Source: Haloarcula marismortui ATCC 43049
Lineage (GTDB): Archaea; Halobacteriota; Halobacteria; Halobacteriales; Haloarculaceae
DNA length: 64,000 nucleotides
Assembly: GCF_000011085.1 (NCBI RefSeq)
Contig: NC_006396.1
Coordinates: 1,178,001-1,242,000, forward strand
Reading direction: 5' to 3'
Of the stretch, positions 40,463 to 49,026 are shown piece by piece (position 1 is the first letter of the stretch; the number at the start of each line of letters is the position of its first letter). Below the pieces are notes generated by a model. That model had not been told where the DNA came from and searched no databases. It was given only the letters and a program-made list of their open reading frames with translations. Position numbers and translations under genes: made by a program.

Positions 40463-42829
40463 TCAATCGCGATTTCCGGAGCGACGGCCACCGGCGGCAC
40501 CCGACGCTGGATCGAACAGGAAGACCAGCCCCATGCCGACGAGCATCACTGCGACGCCGAACCAGATCTGGTTGGCAAGCGGGTAGCGACTGATTTCGAT
40601 CGAGAGCCCGCCCGCGGTTCGAGTCCCCACGACGTACGTGTCGCCGGTGATACCGCGTTCGATGAGCGGGTCGTTCGTCTGCATATCGCGACCGCGATAT
40701 GACTGTTCGGCCACAGTGCCATCGGCGACCAGCGTGTCGCCCCGGTACAGTTGAACGTCGAACCGATGGTCGACGACCCGCGGCGAGTACACGTCTGTCG
40801 GCGGGGCCGACGCCGGTCCGACGTTTTCCCCGTTGGTGTAGACGAGCGCGTCGATGTTCTCGGAACGAGGGTCAGAGAGTGTCCCGCGGGCGACGATCAC
40901 CGACCCCTCTTCGAACTGCACTGTCCCGCTGTCGGCACCGACCCACACGCGGGACCCGTTGAGCTGTGCGATGGTCGTGTCCTCGAAGCGTTGCACTGCG
41001 GTCACCTCTCCTTTTACGAGAATCACCGATGACGAGGGGTCAACGGAGCCGACTTCGGCCGGCGTCATCGCCGCCTCGGTCATCGTCGGCGTGTTCTCCG
41101 GCGAGTAGTTGGTTACCTCGACCGTGTACGGCGACCCCTCGACGTCGCGGACGATTCGCTCGCCGGTATCGTCCAGTTCTGTCGCGCCCACGATACCGAC
41201 GGACGCTGTCGTCGAGAAGACATAGACGAAGGAGACGGAGACGATGAGCAGCGCCGCGCCGACGTGAATGAGGGCGATGCCGGTCTCGTTTAGCTTCGCC
41301 TGCCGTCCGGTCAGTCGGCGGAGACGGCCCGCGTAGCGGACGACCCACGCGCCTGCGAAGTACACGGCCGGCGGCAGCACGGTGACCACACTGAGGCTCC
41401 CGATGGCGCGGTAATACACCGGGTCGAACGGCTCAGTCGACGCCAGCTGCCACTCAGGTCGTGCCAGCACGAAACCAACGGCGAGGGCGGCGATGAGCAC
41501 TGTAGCGGCGGTCACGACTGTCGCTCGCGTACTGAAGCGCTCTTGTTGTGCGTACATCCCTCCGGCAAGGAGCATCCCGACGACGACCGGGAAGCTCCAG
41601 AGGTTGTAGTACCGCGCGTCGACGCTGACTTCGACACCTGAAGCGAGGCTGCGAACCACGGGGAACGTGAGGCCCCAGAGCGAGACGAACGCAAGCAGGA
41701 TGAACCCGAGCACGGCAGCGTGGTAGATTGTCGCCCGGTCGAGCAGGCTCGCTTCTTCGGCGTCGCTTTGCTCAGTCCTGAACCAGTGGATGAACGCGGG
41801 ACCGACCGCCAGCGTGCTCGTCGTTCCGAGGAGGAACAGGACGCCGCTCCCGATGCCCCCGCCGGCGAACGAGTGGACGCTCCGGAAGACGCCGCTCCGG
41901 ACCACGGTCGTCGCGTAGATGACGAGCGGGAGCAACGCCGCCGTGGCGGCCGGCGCGAGTACTGCGTACCGGCCGGAGCGCCGGTACTGGTTGAGCGTAT
42001 GCAACACGGCGGTCAGTCCGAGCCACGGGATGAGCACTGACGTTTCGACTGGGTCCCACGACCAGAAGCCACCCCAGCCGAGGACTCGATACGCCCAGAT
42101 GCCGCCGAGCGTGATCGCGGCAGTCAGCAGGAGCCACGACCCCCGGAGCCAGCGCGTCATGCTGCCCAGCCAGTCGTCGAACATGCTCTCCGTCCCCCGG
42201 AGTTTGGCGACGAAGTGGGTCACGCCAACGGTGAAGGGAACCACCATGAGCGCGTACGCCGAGAACGTTATCGGCGGGTGGATTGCCATGAACGGGTCGA
42301 CCAGTAGCGGGTTCAGCCCGCTGCCGTCCTGTGGAATCCCGTTAGCCGCGACCGACGGGTACTCTGCCGACAGGGGAGTAAACGGGCTGTCGTTGACTAG
42401 CATCCAGGCGAACACGGTGACAACGCCCATCCCAAGGGATTGCGAGAGACGTGCGCCGCGTGTGCTGTACCGGCCCAGAAGCAAGGTCGTCGTGACGACA
42501 ACAGCCGTGAGCATCGCCCACAGCAGTATCGATCCCGCGTTGGACGCGTACACTCCTGTGACTTTGTACAGCGTCGGGAGGTAATTTGCAGTGTTGTCCC
42601 AGACATACGCGTTGGTGTAATCCCCACTGAGAAACTGCGAAGTCAGGTATAGCAGTGCGATAACGAACGACCCCGTCGCGACGCCCGCGGCAGCCTTGCT
42701 GACGCGAAGGAACGACTCGTCGCCGGTCACGTACTCGTAGCCGAGTAGCGCCGTGGCAAGCACGCTTCCGAACAGGCCGATTGCCAGCAGCCAGGTCCCG
42801 ACTGCTAGCCCGAATACGACTGTTGTCAT
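40463..42829 (-). CDS. ccmF: Cytochrome c haem lyase CcmF, with extended C-terminal domain
   Basis: This 788-residue protein has about 14 membrane helices in CcmF/NrfE order. The tryptophan-rich motif GGFWSWDPVETSVLIPWL binds periplasmic haem, and conserved histidines are visible in MAIHPPITFSAYAL, LTAVLHTLNQ and SVHSFAGGG. Bacterial CcmF is about 650 residues; here the last external loop (about residues 560-730) is enlarged and includes a beta-rich stretch (VILVKGEVTAVQRF, VWVGADSG, VIVARGTLS) that resembles a small OB fold. This could substitute for a missing partner. The gene overlaps the thioredoxin-like gene upstream (ATGA). Confidence 0.87.
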   Translation of the reverse strand: MTTVVFGLAVGTWLLAIGLFGSVLATALLGYEYVTGDESFLRVSKAAAGVATGSFVIALLYLTSQFLSGDYTNAYVWDNTANYLPTLYKVTGVYASNAGSILLWAMLTAVVVTTTLLLGRYSTRGARLSQSLGMGVVTVFAWMLVNDSPFTPLSAEYPSVAANGIPQDGSGLNPLLVDPFMAIHPPITFSAYALMVVPFTVGVTHFVAKLRGTESMFDDWLGSMTRWLRGSWLLLTAAITLGGIWAYRVLGWGGFWSWDPVETSVLIPWLGLTAVLHTLNQYRRSGRYAVLAPAATAALLPLVIYATTVVRSGVFRSVHSFAGGGIGSGVLFLLGTTSTLAVGPAFIHWFRTEQSDAEEASLLDRATIYHAAVLGFILLAFVSLWGLTFPVVRSLASGVEVSVDARYYNLWSFPVVVGMLLAGGMYAQQERFSTRATVVTAATVLIAALAVGFVLARPEWQLASTEPFDPVYYRAIGSLSVVTVLPPAVYFAGAWVVRYAGRLRRLTGRQAKLNETGIALIHVGAALLIVSVSFVYVFSTTASVGIVGATELDDTGERIVRDVEGSPYTVEVTNYSPENTPTMTEAAMTPAEVGSVDPSSSVILVKGEVTAVQRFEDTTIAQLNGSRVWVGADSGTVQFEEGSVIVARGTLSDPRSENIDALVYTNGENVGPASAPPTDVYSPRVVDHRFDVQLYRGDTLVADGTVAEQSYRGRDMQTNDPLIERGITGDTYVVGTRTAGGLSIEISRYPLANQIWFGVAVMLVGMGLVFLFDPASGAAGGRRSGNRD

Positions 42830-43290
42830 GTTGCCTCCTCGGACCTCTTCTCAAGCGTTGCAAGCAGTTCGTCCCGCCCGATGTACCCCTCAACGCTCTC
42901 GACAGTGTCGCCGTTTGGCGTCATAATCCGGTGCTGTGGCGGATACGTCGCTTGGTGCTGGCGAACCAGCGCTGTCCCGTTCCCCGGGTCGTCGATGTTT
43001 ATTGCGAGCAGGACGTAGTCATCCATCGCAGCACGGATAGTCTCGTTCCGGTAGTGGTTCTTGTCATACCGCTCGCAGTACGTACACCACGTCGCCCAGT
43101 AGTAGACCAGAACCGGCTTGTCCTGTGACTGGGCCGCATCGAGCGCAGTACCGGGGTCGGTTTCCCACTCTAAACCGCCCTGATACGTGTGTGCGTCGTC
43201 TCGGACCACCGGTGCAGCGTTCATCGAATAGTAGCCTACCCCAAGGACTACCAGGAAGAACGCGATGGTGATCGTTTTACGAGCGTTCAT
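42826..43290 (-). CDS. Membrane-anchored thioredoxin-like protein (CcmG-type)
   Basis: This 154-residue protein has an N-terminal membrane anchor (ITIAFFLVVLGVGYYS) followed by a thioredoxin fold with the active site WATWCTYCERY (C69, C72). The domain faces outside. The sequence lacks the CcmG acidic insert that is diagnostic in bacteria, so it may be a DsbE-like or general thiol reductase. Its overlap with ccmF and the nearby ccdA-like gene argue for a role in reducing apocytochrome c cysteines. Confidence 0.82.
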   Translation of the reverse strand: MNARKTITIAFFLVVLGVGYYSMNAAPVVRDDAHTYQGGLEWETDPGTALDAAQSQDKPVLVYYWATWCTYCERYDKNHYRNETIRAAMDDYVLLAINIDDPGNGTALVRQHQATYPPQHRIMTPNGDTVESVEGYIGRDELLATLEKRSEEAT

Positions 43291-43339
43291 TTGGTGACTG
43301 TGTCAAAATATGTGATGCCAGAAAGGCTGTCGATTCCTG

Positions 43340-44764
43340 TTACCGCTTGCGCTGGGCGTACGCCACAGCAAGGAGCGCGATGAGCAACGCCGCGGCCATC
43401 ATGAACGCGGCGGCACTGGTCGGGGAACTCCCGTCGCTGCTACCGCCGCTGACCCCTGCCTGCTGTGGTTCCGCTGTCTGCTGTGCTGCGGCCGTCTCTG
43501 CGGGCGTTCCGACCGAAGCAGCGTCGTCAGTGTCCGGCGCAGATGCGTCGCCCGCATCTTCGGGGAGCATCGGCTCGCCGCCACTCCGGGACGGGATACG
43601 CGGCATTTGCTGCTCGGGGTACTGTCCGGTGAGGCTGGTCATGAACGCGGTGACGTTCTCGGCCTGCTGGTCGGAGATATTCTGGCCGACCTGACAGGAC
43701 GCCATCACCTTCGTCGCGTTCTCTAGCGTCCGGACCTGACCGTTGTGGAAGTACGGCGCTGTGTGCTCGACGTTCCGGAGCGTCGGAACCTTGAACATAT
43801 GCTCGTCACTGCTGTCACCGGTCACTCCGGCGCGCCCGGAGTCAGCGTACAGGTTGTATCGGTCGATGTACTGGTCACACTGCGGGTTCGAACCCTGGTA
43901 GACGCCTAGCTTCTGGTAGTATCCGTTTCCGTTCTCCATCTGCCACTGCGGGCCGTTGAACGCGGGGCCGGAGTGACAGCCCTGACAGCCCAGTTCCTTG
44001 AACGTCTCCATCCCGTTGAGCTGCCGTTCGGTCAGGGCGTCCTCGTCACCTCTGACGTACCGGTCGTACGAGCTGTTCGGCGTGATGAGCGTCCGCTCGT
44101 AGGCAGCGATTGCGTCGACGGTGTTGTTGAGCGTGACCGGGTCCTCACCGCCGTAGACATCTTCGTACAGCTCAACGTAGCCCTCGTTGTTACGTATCTT
44201 CTCCATCGCCGCCTCGGAGGTCGGCATCCCCATCTCGACGCCTGCGGTGATGGGACCTTTTGCCTGCGCTTCAAGCGTGTCGGCGCGGCCGTCCCAGAAC
44301 TGAGTGCTCATGAACACGGCGTTCCACACCGTCGGCGAGTTGCGCGGCCCGGTCTGGCCGTGGACACCGCGACCGACAGTTCGGCTGCCGTCGCCACCTT
44401 CCATCACGTTGTGGCAGGTGTTACAGGAGATAGAGCCGGTGTCAGAGAGGCGCGGATCGAAGAACAGTTTCTTGCCGAGTTCGATCTTTGCCTCCGTGTC
44501 ATTTGGCTTCCGGACTTCCTCATAGGACGGCAGCGGCTGACTGGTTGGTGGTTCGACGGGTAAATCGGACGTCTCGTTGCTACTCTGATTACTCGTCTGT
44601 GCGGTCTGTTGCGCTGTCTCGTCAAGCGTGTCGCTCACTGCTTCACCTGACGGCCCCCCATCCACAGCACCGACGGTGCTTACAATAGGTCCGCCAATCA
44701 ACAGTAGCGACATGCCAACGACGAAGACGGCGCGAGCCAACGGCTGTCGCGACATATACCGCAT
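43340..44764 (-). CDS. Di-haem cytochrome c peroxidase (MauG/CcpA family)
   Basis: This 474-residue protein has a Sec-type signal peptide (AVFVVGMSLLLIGGPIVSTV), two c-type haem motifs CNTCH (C114-H118) and CQGCH (C260-H264), and the family context ELGKKLFFDPRLSDTGSIS, HGQTGPRNSPTVWN, FWDGRADTLEAQ and VPTLRNVEHTAPYFHNG. After a low-complexity linker it ends in a single membrane helix (AAAFMMAAALLIALLAVAYA) and basic residues, so it is anchored outside. It should reduce peroxide or carry out a haem-based oxidation. It is an apparent client of the surrounding ccm genes. Confidence 0.9.
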   Translation of the reverse strand: MRYMSRQPLARAVFVVGMSLLLIGGPIVSTVGAVDGGPSGEAVSDTLDETAQQTAQTSNQSSNETSDLPVEPPTSQPLPSYEEVRKPNDTEAKIELGKKLFFDPRLSDTGSISCNTCHNVMEGGDGSRTVGRGVHGQTGPRNSPTVWNAVFMSTQFWDGRADTLEAQAKGPITAGVEMGMPTSEAAMEKIRNNEGYVELYEDVYGGEDPVTLNNTVDAIAAYERTLITPNSSYDRYVRGDEDALTERQLNGMETFKELGCQGCHSGPAFNGPQWQMENGNGYYQKLGVYQGSNPQCDQYIDRYNLYADSGRAGVTGDSSDEHMFKVPTLRNVEHTAPYFHNGQVRTLENATKVMASCQVGQNISDQQAENVTAFMTSLTGQYPEQQMPRIPSRSGGEPMLPEDAGDASAPDTDDAASVGTPAETAAAQQTAEPQQAGVSGGSSDGSSPTSAAAFMMAAALLIALLAVAYAQRKR

Positions 44765-44909
44765 ATGTTCCCTAGCCCTCTTAAAATGGAGCGGTAAATA
44801 TTCAGGGAGGGGATACTTAAAGCAGACAAGCGCAGTCTATCGGTTCCCGGTCTGTGGTTGATTGAGAATCCGCACAACAGTTTTTTGTGTGGCCTCAAGA
44901 ACTGAGCGT

Positions 44910-45674
44910 ATGAACGTATTGTCACGGCTCGAAACCCGCGGGATTCCGTATCTCCGCGCGTTGTTTCAGTCTAGCAGTATCAAGTACTTGACCCTTCTCG
45001 CTGGGGTTGCATCGCTGGGGAGCATCTTCGGCATGGCGTCAGATTCGATGTACGGCGTCAGCAATCAGATCAACCTGATTGCGTACTGGCATATCGGTCT
45101 GGCGACGGCCGCAGCGGTTGCGCTCACAGTGACATTCCTCGGGTGTGCCCTCTATCTGGCGACCGAGACGCCGTTCTGGGAGTTCCTCGCCCATTCGTCG
45201 GGCGAAGTCGGGTTCCTGATGGTCACGCTGACGCTGGTGACCGGGAGCGTCTGGGGGAAAGTTATCTGGAACAGCTGGTGGGAGTGGACTGACATCCGTC
45301 TGGTCACGTTCCTCGTCATCTGGTTCATCTACGCGGGCTACCTGCTCATCTACTCCGCCGGCGGGGATTCTGCCTCTCTCAAGCGCATTACGTCGGTGTA
45401 CGGCATCGTCGGGTTCGTGACTGTGCCGCTCTCGTATCTGTCCACGCGGCTCTGGACGCCCACGTTCCATCGACCGACGACCGGGAATCCGGACGCGGAC
45501 GCGACGATTACAGTCCCGGCGTTACTCCTTTCCATCGCGGCACTCCTGCTCGTCTATCTCTACCTCGTCGGGTCCCGGGTACAGCTACGCGAACTCAAAC
45601 GTCGGGTCAACTACGCCCGCCGCGACCGGACGCTCGACGACCACGCGATGGGGCCAAGCCAGGGGGGTGATTGA
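44910..45674 (+). CDS. ccmC: Haem handling protein CcmC
   Basis: This 254-residue protein starts MNVLSRLETRGIPYLRAL and has six membrane helices. The tryptophan-rich motif SVWGKVIWNSWWEWTDIRL is the CcmC haem-binding signature, and flanking histidines are visible (YWHIGLA and LAHSSGEVGF). CcmC loads haem onto CcmE. It is divergent from the di-haem peroxidase and followed after two bases by a CcmD-like gene. Confidence 0.9.
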   Translation: MNVLSRLETRGIPYLRALFQSSSIKYLTLLAGVASLGSIFGMASDSMYGVSNQINLIAYWHIGLATAAAVALTVTFLGCALYLATETPFWEFLAHSSGEVGFLMVTLTLVTGSVWGKVIWNSWWEWTDIRLVTFLVIWFIYAGYLLIYSAGGDSASLKRITSVYGIVGFVTVPLSYLSTRLWTPTFHRPTTGNPDADATITVPALLLSIAALLLVYLYLVGSRVQLRELKRRVNYARRDRTLDDHAMGPSQGGD

Positions 45675-45676
45675 AG

Positions 45677-45799
45677 ATGGAACCCCTCCTTCTGGTCGGC
45701 TACAGCGCGGTCTTTCTGGCACTCATCATGTACGTCGGCTATCTCCGTAACCAAGTCACGGCGCTCGAAGAACAGATTTCGGAACTCGTCGATCAGTAA
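45677..45799 (+). CDS. ccmD: CcmD-like small membrane protein
   Basis: This 40-residue product (MEPLLLVGYSAVFLALIMYV then a polar, coiled-coil-like tail QVTALEEQISELVDQ) has one membrane helix and a charged C-terminal tail, exactly the form of CcmD. It begins two bases after the ccmC stop, as in bacterial ccmCD. A purine-rich ttgaag lies before the ATG. CcmD stabilises the CcmC-CcmE-haem complex. Confidence 0.78.
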   Translation: MEPLLLVGYSAVFLALIMYVGYLRNQVTALEEQISELVDQ

Positions 45800-45837
45800 C
45801 GCAGCTCCCGTCCCGGTTGACCGGGCCGAGCCAGTTT

Positions 45838-47367
45838 TTACAACTGGACGCTCAAATCGAGCCGACTCCAGCCGGTCGCGCCGTCCGGGAACGGACTTGA
45901 GCGCACGCGTGTCTGCTCCGCTCCGGTCCCGTCGATTGCTTTCGCAATGACAGTGTAGCTGGAGCGTTCGGGCTGCCATTCGTACTTCCATTGCCGCCAG
46001 GTGTCCGGGTCCGGTAGTTGGTCCGATAGCGTCGCCGTGTCCCACGTTTCGCCACCATCGAGTGAGACAAGCACCGCCCGTATTCCATCTGTTCCGGCAT
46101 AGGCGTGTCCACCGAGCTGGACCCGCCCGTCGGAAAGACGGTTACTCGTGCTGATTTTGACGACCGTATTGACTGTTCCCATCCCGTTCCAGCCTCGTTC
46201 TTCCCAGTAGCCGCTCTCCGACTGGTCGACAACCTCGATCTCGTCGAGCCACTTCACGTTGAGTTTGCCCCACCGGTTAGGGAGCAGCGCGCGGACCGGG
46301 AACCCGTGCTGGCGCGGGAGTTGGCTCTCGTTCATCCCGTAGGCCAGCATCGCGTCCGAAAGCATCGACATCGGCATCGAGTAGTAGTAATCGTCGGCCG
46401 CGCGGAAGACGACGTGGCTTCCGTTCGCGCCGGCTTCGGAGAGGAGGTCCATGAGCGAACAGCCCGTCCAGAGGGCGGTCCCGATTTGCTCGCCGTCGAC
46501 CGGGTCGCCCAGACAGCGGAGCGTTTTGAACCGGGTGATCGTTTCTCGCTGTCTGAGGTCTTCGTATGTAAACTCTCGCTCCGTCTCGACGTTGCCGGTG
46601 ACTGAGAGCGTCCAGCTATCCGTCTCGACAGTCGGCGGACGGGGGTTGATATCGACGGTGAAAAACGAATCCGTCGTGTCGACCAGGCCGGTCATCCCCT
46701 CGACATCGAACGACCGGTCGGCGGCCGTGGCGAGGCGCTGCTCAACCGGGTTAGACTCGTCTTCACGTTCTGATGACGATGTCGAAAGGTCCTCTGTCTG
46801 GGACCCGCTACCCTGCACGAATCCGACAGCGTGCGCGACGACGTTGTAAGCCCCGAGTCCGGCGAGGGTCTTTACGAACGCACGTCTGTCATCAGGGGTC
46901 GCCGGCTGCCCGTTGCTGTTGTCGGTCGAGCGTGCAATCACCAGCCCGGTCCCGATTGTCCCGGCGGCGGCAGGTACGATGGCGGGCAGCGGTGCCCAGA
47001 CAGTAGCGGCGACGAACACCCAGACGGCAAGCAGCGATAGCACCATGCCACCGATGTTCGGAGCCCCTTCGACAAGCCGCTCACCTGTCCGAAAGCCAGC
47101 GTAGCTGACCGCACCAGTGACCCCGGCCAGTGCGATTCCGAACACGAGGAGAGCAAGCGAAAACGACAGGTCGCCGAAGTTCCAGATAATCGAGGCGACT
47201 ACTGAGCTCGGGAGGATGTCCAGCGCGGTTCGGCTCGCCGCGATGATGACGAACTCCCGAGACGTCCCGTACAGTGCGAACGAGGTCCCCACAACCGAGA
47301 CCCCGCTGGTGAAGACAGTGATTGCGCGGCGGGACCGCCCCTGAAAAACCTCAGACGTCTCACTCAT
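45838..47367 (-). CDS. Membrane-anchored sulfite-oxidase-type molybdoprotein
   Basis: This 509-residue protein has an N-terminal domain of about 160 residues with four hydrophobic helices, then a linker and a sulfite-oxidase-family Mo domain (about 230-400). In the latter, TRFKTLRCLGDPVDG carries the single cysteine that binds the Mo-pterin, followed by HGFPVRALLPNRWGKLNVKW and GYWEERGW. A C-terminal dimerisation-like domain follows (VLVSLDGGETWDTA). The catalytic part probably faces outside. It may oxidise sulfite or reduce a sulfoxide. Its place between ccmD and ccmE suggests it feeds or uses a cytochrome. The substrate is unproven. Confidence 0.85.
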   Translation of the reverse strand: MSETSEVFQGRSRRAITVFTSGVSVVGTSFALYGTSREFVIIAASRTALDILPSSVVASIIWNFGDLSFSLALLVFGIALAGVTGAVSYAGFRTGERLVEGAPNIGGMVLSLLAVWVFVAATVWAPLPAIVPAAAGTIGTGLVIARSTDNSNGQPATPDDRRAFVKTLAGLGAYNVVAHAVGFVQGSGSQTEDLSTSSSEREDESNPVEQRLATAADRSFDVEGMTGLVDTTDSFFTVDINPRPPTVETDSWTLSVTGNVETEREFTYEDLRQRETITRFKTLRCLGDPVDGEQIGTALWTGCSLMDLLSEAGANGSHVVFRAADDYYYSMPMSMLSDAMLAYGMNESQLPRQHGFPVRALLPNRWGKLNVKWLDEIEVVDQSESGYWEERGWNGMGTVNTVVKISTSNRLSDGRVQLGGHAYAGTDGIRAVLVSLDGGETWDTATLSDQLPDPDTWRQWKYEWQPERSSYTVIAKAIDGTGAEQTRVRSSPFPDGATGWSRLDLSVQL

Positions 47368-47384
47368 GGATCATAACGTGGTTA

Positions 47385-47906
47385 TTATACCGGCCGTGCC
47401 GCGACTACTTGCTCGCTGTTTGTCCCGTTATCGCTTGACACGTTGCCGTATGCCGTCACGTTCTCGTGGCCCGTGACGTTCGCGTGGGTACCGTTCATCG
47501 ACTCGTATTTCGTGGCGTCGTACTCCGTTGAGTTGTTATGACCTGCTGGGTGTTCACCTTCGTGTGCGCGAATGGACAGCGACTCAGCCTCGACTACGCT
47601 TCCGTTGTAGTACCCCTTCGCAACGACTGTCCGCCCGACGGACATCGTTTCCGGCATCGGGCCGTCATAGACGACAGGAACCGATTCGTTCTCGTCAGTG
47701 ACATTGAAAGACAGTTGATCGTTTGTCTGTTCGATATCGATGACGATTCCTTCGAGGTTTACTCTGTCTCCGTTGTATTCGTTGGTGTCCGTTATCTTCG
47801 TTGGCGTCGTAAACTCGGCAGCACCACCCATCGTGGTGACGGCCATCGCCCCGAACAGTACCGGAATTAACACACCGCCGACGAGTAGTCGTGTCTTCGT
47901 TTGCAT
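47385..47906 (-). CDS. ccmE: Haem chaperone CcmE, variant haem-binding site
   Basis: This 173-residue protein has an N-terminal anchor (LLVGGVLIPVLFGAMAVT), then the CcmE OB fold (RVNLEGIVIDIEQTNDQLSF, VPVVYDGPMPETMSVGRTVV, AKGYYNGSVVEAESLSI). At the place of the bacterial haem-attachment motif HxxxY it reads SIRAHEGEHPAGH, so the second residue is His119 instead of tyrosine, with a further His123. The archaeal CxxxY variant is also not matched. The tail is asparagine/threonine-rich with many N-x-T/S sites, suggesting glycosylation outside. Same strand as the sulfite-oxidase-type gene, 17 bases before it. Confidence 0.82.
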   Translation of the reverse strand: MQTKTRLLVGGVLIPVLFGAMAVTTMGGAAEFTTPTKITDTNEYNGDRVNLEGIVIDIEQTNDQLSFNVTDENESVPVVYDGPMPETMSVGRTVVAKGYYNGSVVEAESLSIRAHEGEHPAGHNNSTEYDATKYESMNGTHANVTGHENVTAYGNVSSDNGTNSEQVVAARPV

Positions 47907-48068
47907 AGATGATCGTGCGATAGTGTGGCGTCACGGTCAGACCGTTCGGTCACAGCGCAGTTCGTGTACTCGTGTGAGTCCATGATGGCTACAGGAGTTT
48001 GTAACTACCGAACGCGTACGCACCCTTGTTCATGCGTAGGCATACGAACGGTTTCAGTAGCCCAGACC

Positions 48069-48087
48069 GTTCCCAGCTCCTGGGAAC
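48069..48087. promoter_or_regulatory. CTGGGAAC palindrome, site 2
   Basis: GTTCCCAG-CTC-CTGGGAAC, a perfect inverted repeat (eight-base arms) 90 bases before the halocyanin start. A TATA-like ctattat lies about 8 bases further downstream. It overlaps a second inverted repeat, GAACGGT (48046-48052) with ACCGTTC (48066-48072). Confidence 0.65.
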
Positions 48088-48105
48088 ACACGCGGCTATT
48101 ATCGC

Positions 48106-48118
48106 CCCGAACATATTC
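48106..48118. promoter_or_regulatory. CGAA-N4-TTC half-matched palindrome, site A
   Basis: CCCGAACATATTC, upstream of halocyanin. It is the reverse complement of GAATATGTTCGGG at 52875-52887 and belongs to the same motif as CCCGAACACGTTCGGG at 54142. One arm is degenerate here (TTCA in place of TTCG). Confidence 0.45.
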
Positions 48119-48176
48119 ACTTCCTCATGACCAACATGGTCGCGTGACGCGTCGGGCGGAACGCAATTCGATACCT

Positions 48177-48758
48177 ATGACTGAGACAGACGATCTTGAC
48201 AGACGTCGGTTCATCGCGAGCATCGGCACAGTGGTTGCAGGAGCATCTATCGCTGGGTGTGCCGCACCTGGGACAACCTCAAGTGGGGGCGAGCAGTCAC
48301 CGAGCGCCGAAACCGAAGCGGATGCCAGTACGGAGACGGCCGCGCCAACGGAGACAGCGACCGCTACGGAAACGGAGGCTGCGGCGTCTGGGAGCGGGGA
48401 CGTCCCATCGTCAGTGTCATCGTATCTCAGCGACACGAGTAACTTCGACGGCAGTGCGACCGACGCGACTGATCAGGACACCGTCACGGTCGACGTCGGC
48501 GCATCGGGGAACAACGGGAACTTCGCGTACGCCCCGGCCGCAATCGAGGTTTCGACCGGGACAACGGTGCAATGGGAGTGGACCGGCAAGGGGGCCGCAC
48601 ACAACGTCGTAGCGGAAGACGAGACGTTCAATTCCGGGTCCTCAGCTAGTGGAACAGGCGTCAAGTTCGAATACACCTTCGAGGAAACCGGCGTATACAA
48701 CTACTACTGCACGCCGCACAAGGCACTCGGGATGAAAGGCAGCGTCATCGTCCGGTAA
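48177..48758 (+). CDS. Halocyanin (blue copper protein)
   Basis: This 193-residue protein starts MTETDDLDRRRFIASIGTVV, a Tat signal, followed by the lipobox IAGC, so it is an exported, lipid-anchored electron carrier. A low-complexity threonine/alanine/glutamate linker precedes the plastocyanin-like domain. The copper ligands are in ATTVQWEWTGKGAAHNVV-type context (GKGAAHNVV gives the first His) and YYCTPHKALGMKG, which supplies Cys, His and Met. It should shuttle electrons to a terminal or nitrogen-oxide reductase. The promoter carries both regulon motifs. The longer open frame from 47925 is not coding. Confidence 0.92.
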   Translation: MTETDDLDRRRFIASIGTVVAGASIAGCAAPGTTSSGGEQSPSAETEADASTETAAPTETATATETEAAASGSGDVPSSVSSYLSDTSNFDGSATDATDQDTVTVDVGASGNNGNFAYAPAAIEVSTGTTVQWEWTGKGAAHNVVAEDETFNSGSSASGTGVKFEYTFEETGVYNYYCTPHKALGMKGSVIVR

Positions 48759-49026
48759 CGCCATATCGGCTATCGGGCTGAACTACAGACCTGTTCGACT
48801 TTTTTCGAACGTAGCATCCCACCGACGGAGCGATGGTGCCCGTGTCTTGCGAACATTCGCTCCCAACTCAGGACAGGAGCCACATTCCGATGATTTCCGG
48901 CGCGGCCGGAACACAAACGCTCACTCAGCCACACTACACCGGACCAGTGTGACCTAGTTCCACCTGTGGGGCTGGGATGTCTGATAAAAGCCGCTTCGAC
49001 GCGAATCGACACGCGGGGTCGCCGTC

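Noticed and set aside
48849..48860. GCGAA-CA-TTCGC as a further copy of the CGAA-N4-TTCG motif
   Set aside because: The spacer is two bases instead of four and the site lies between gene ends, not at a promoter.
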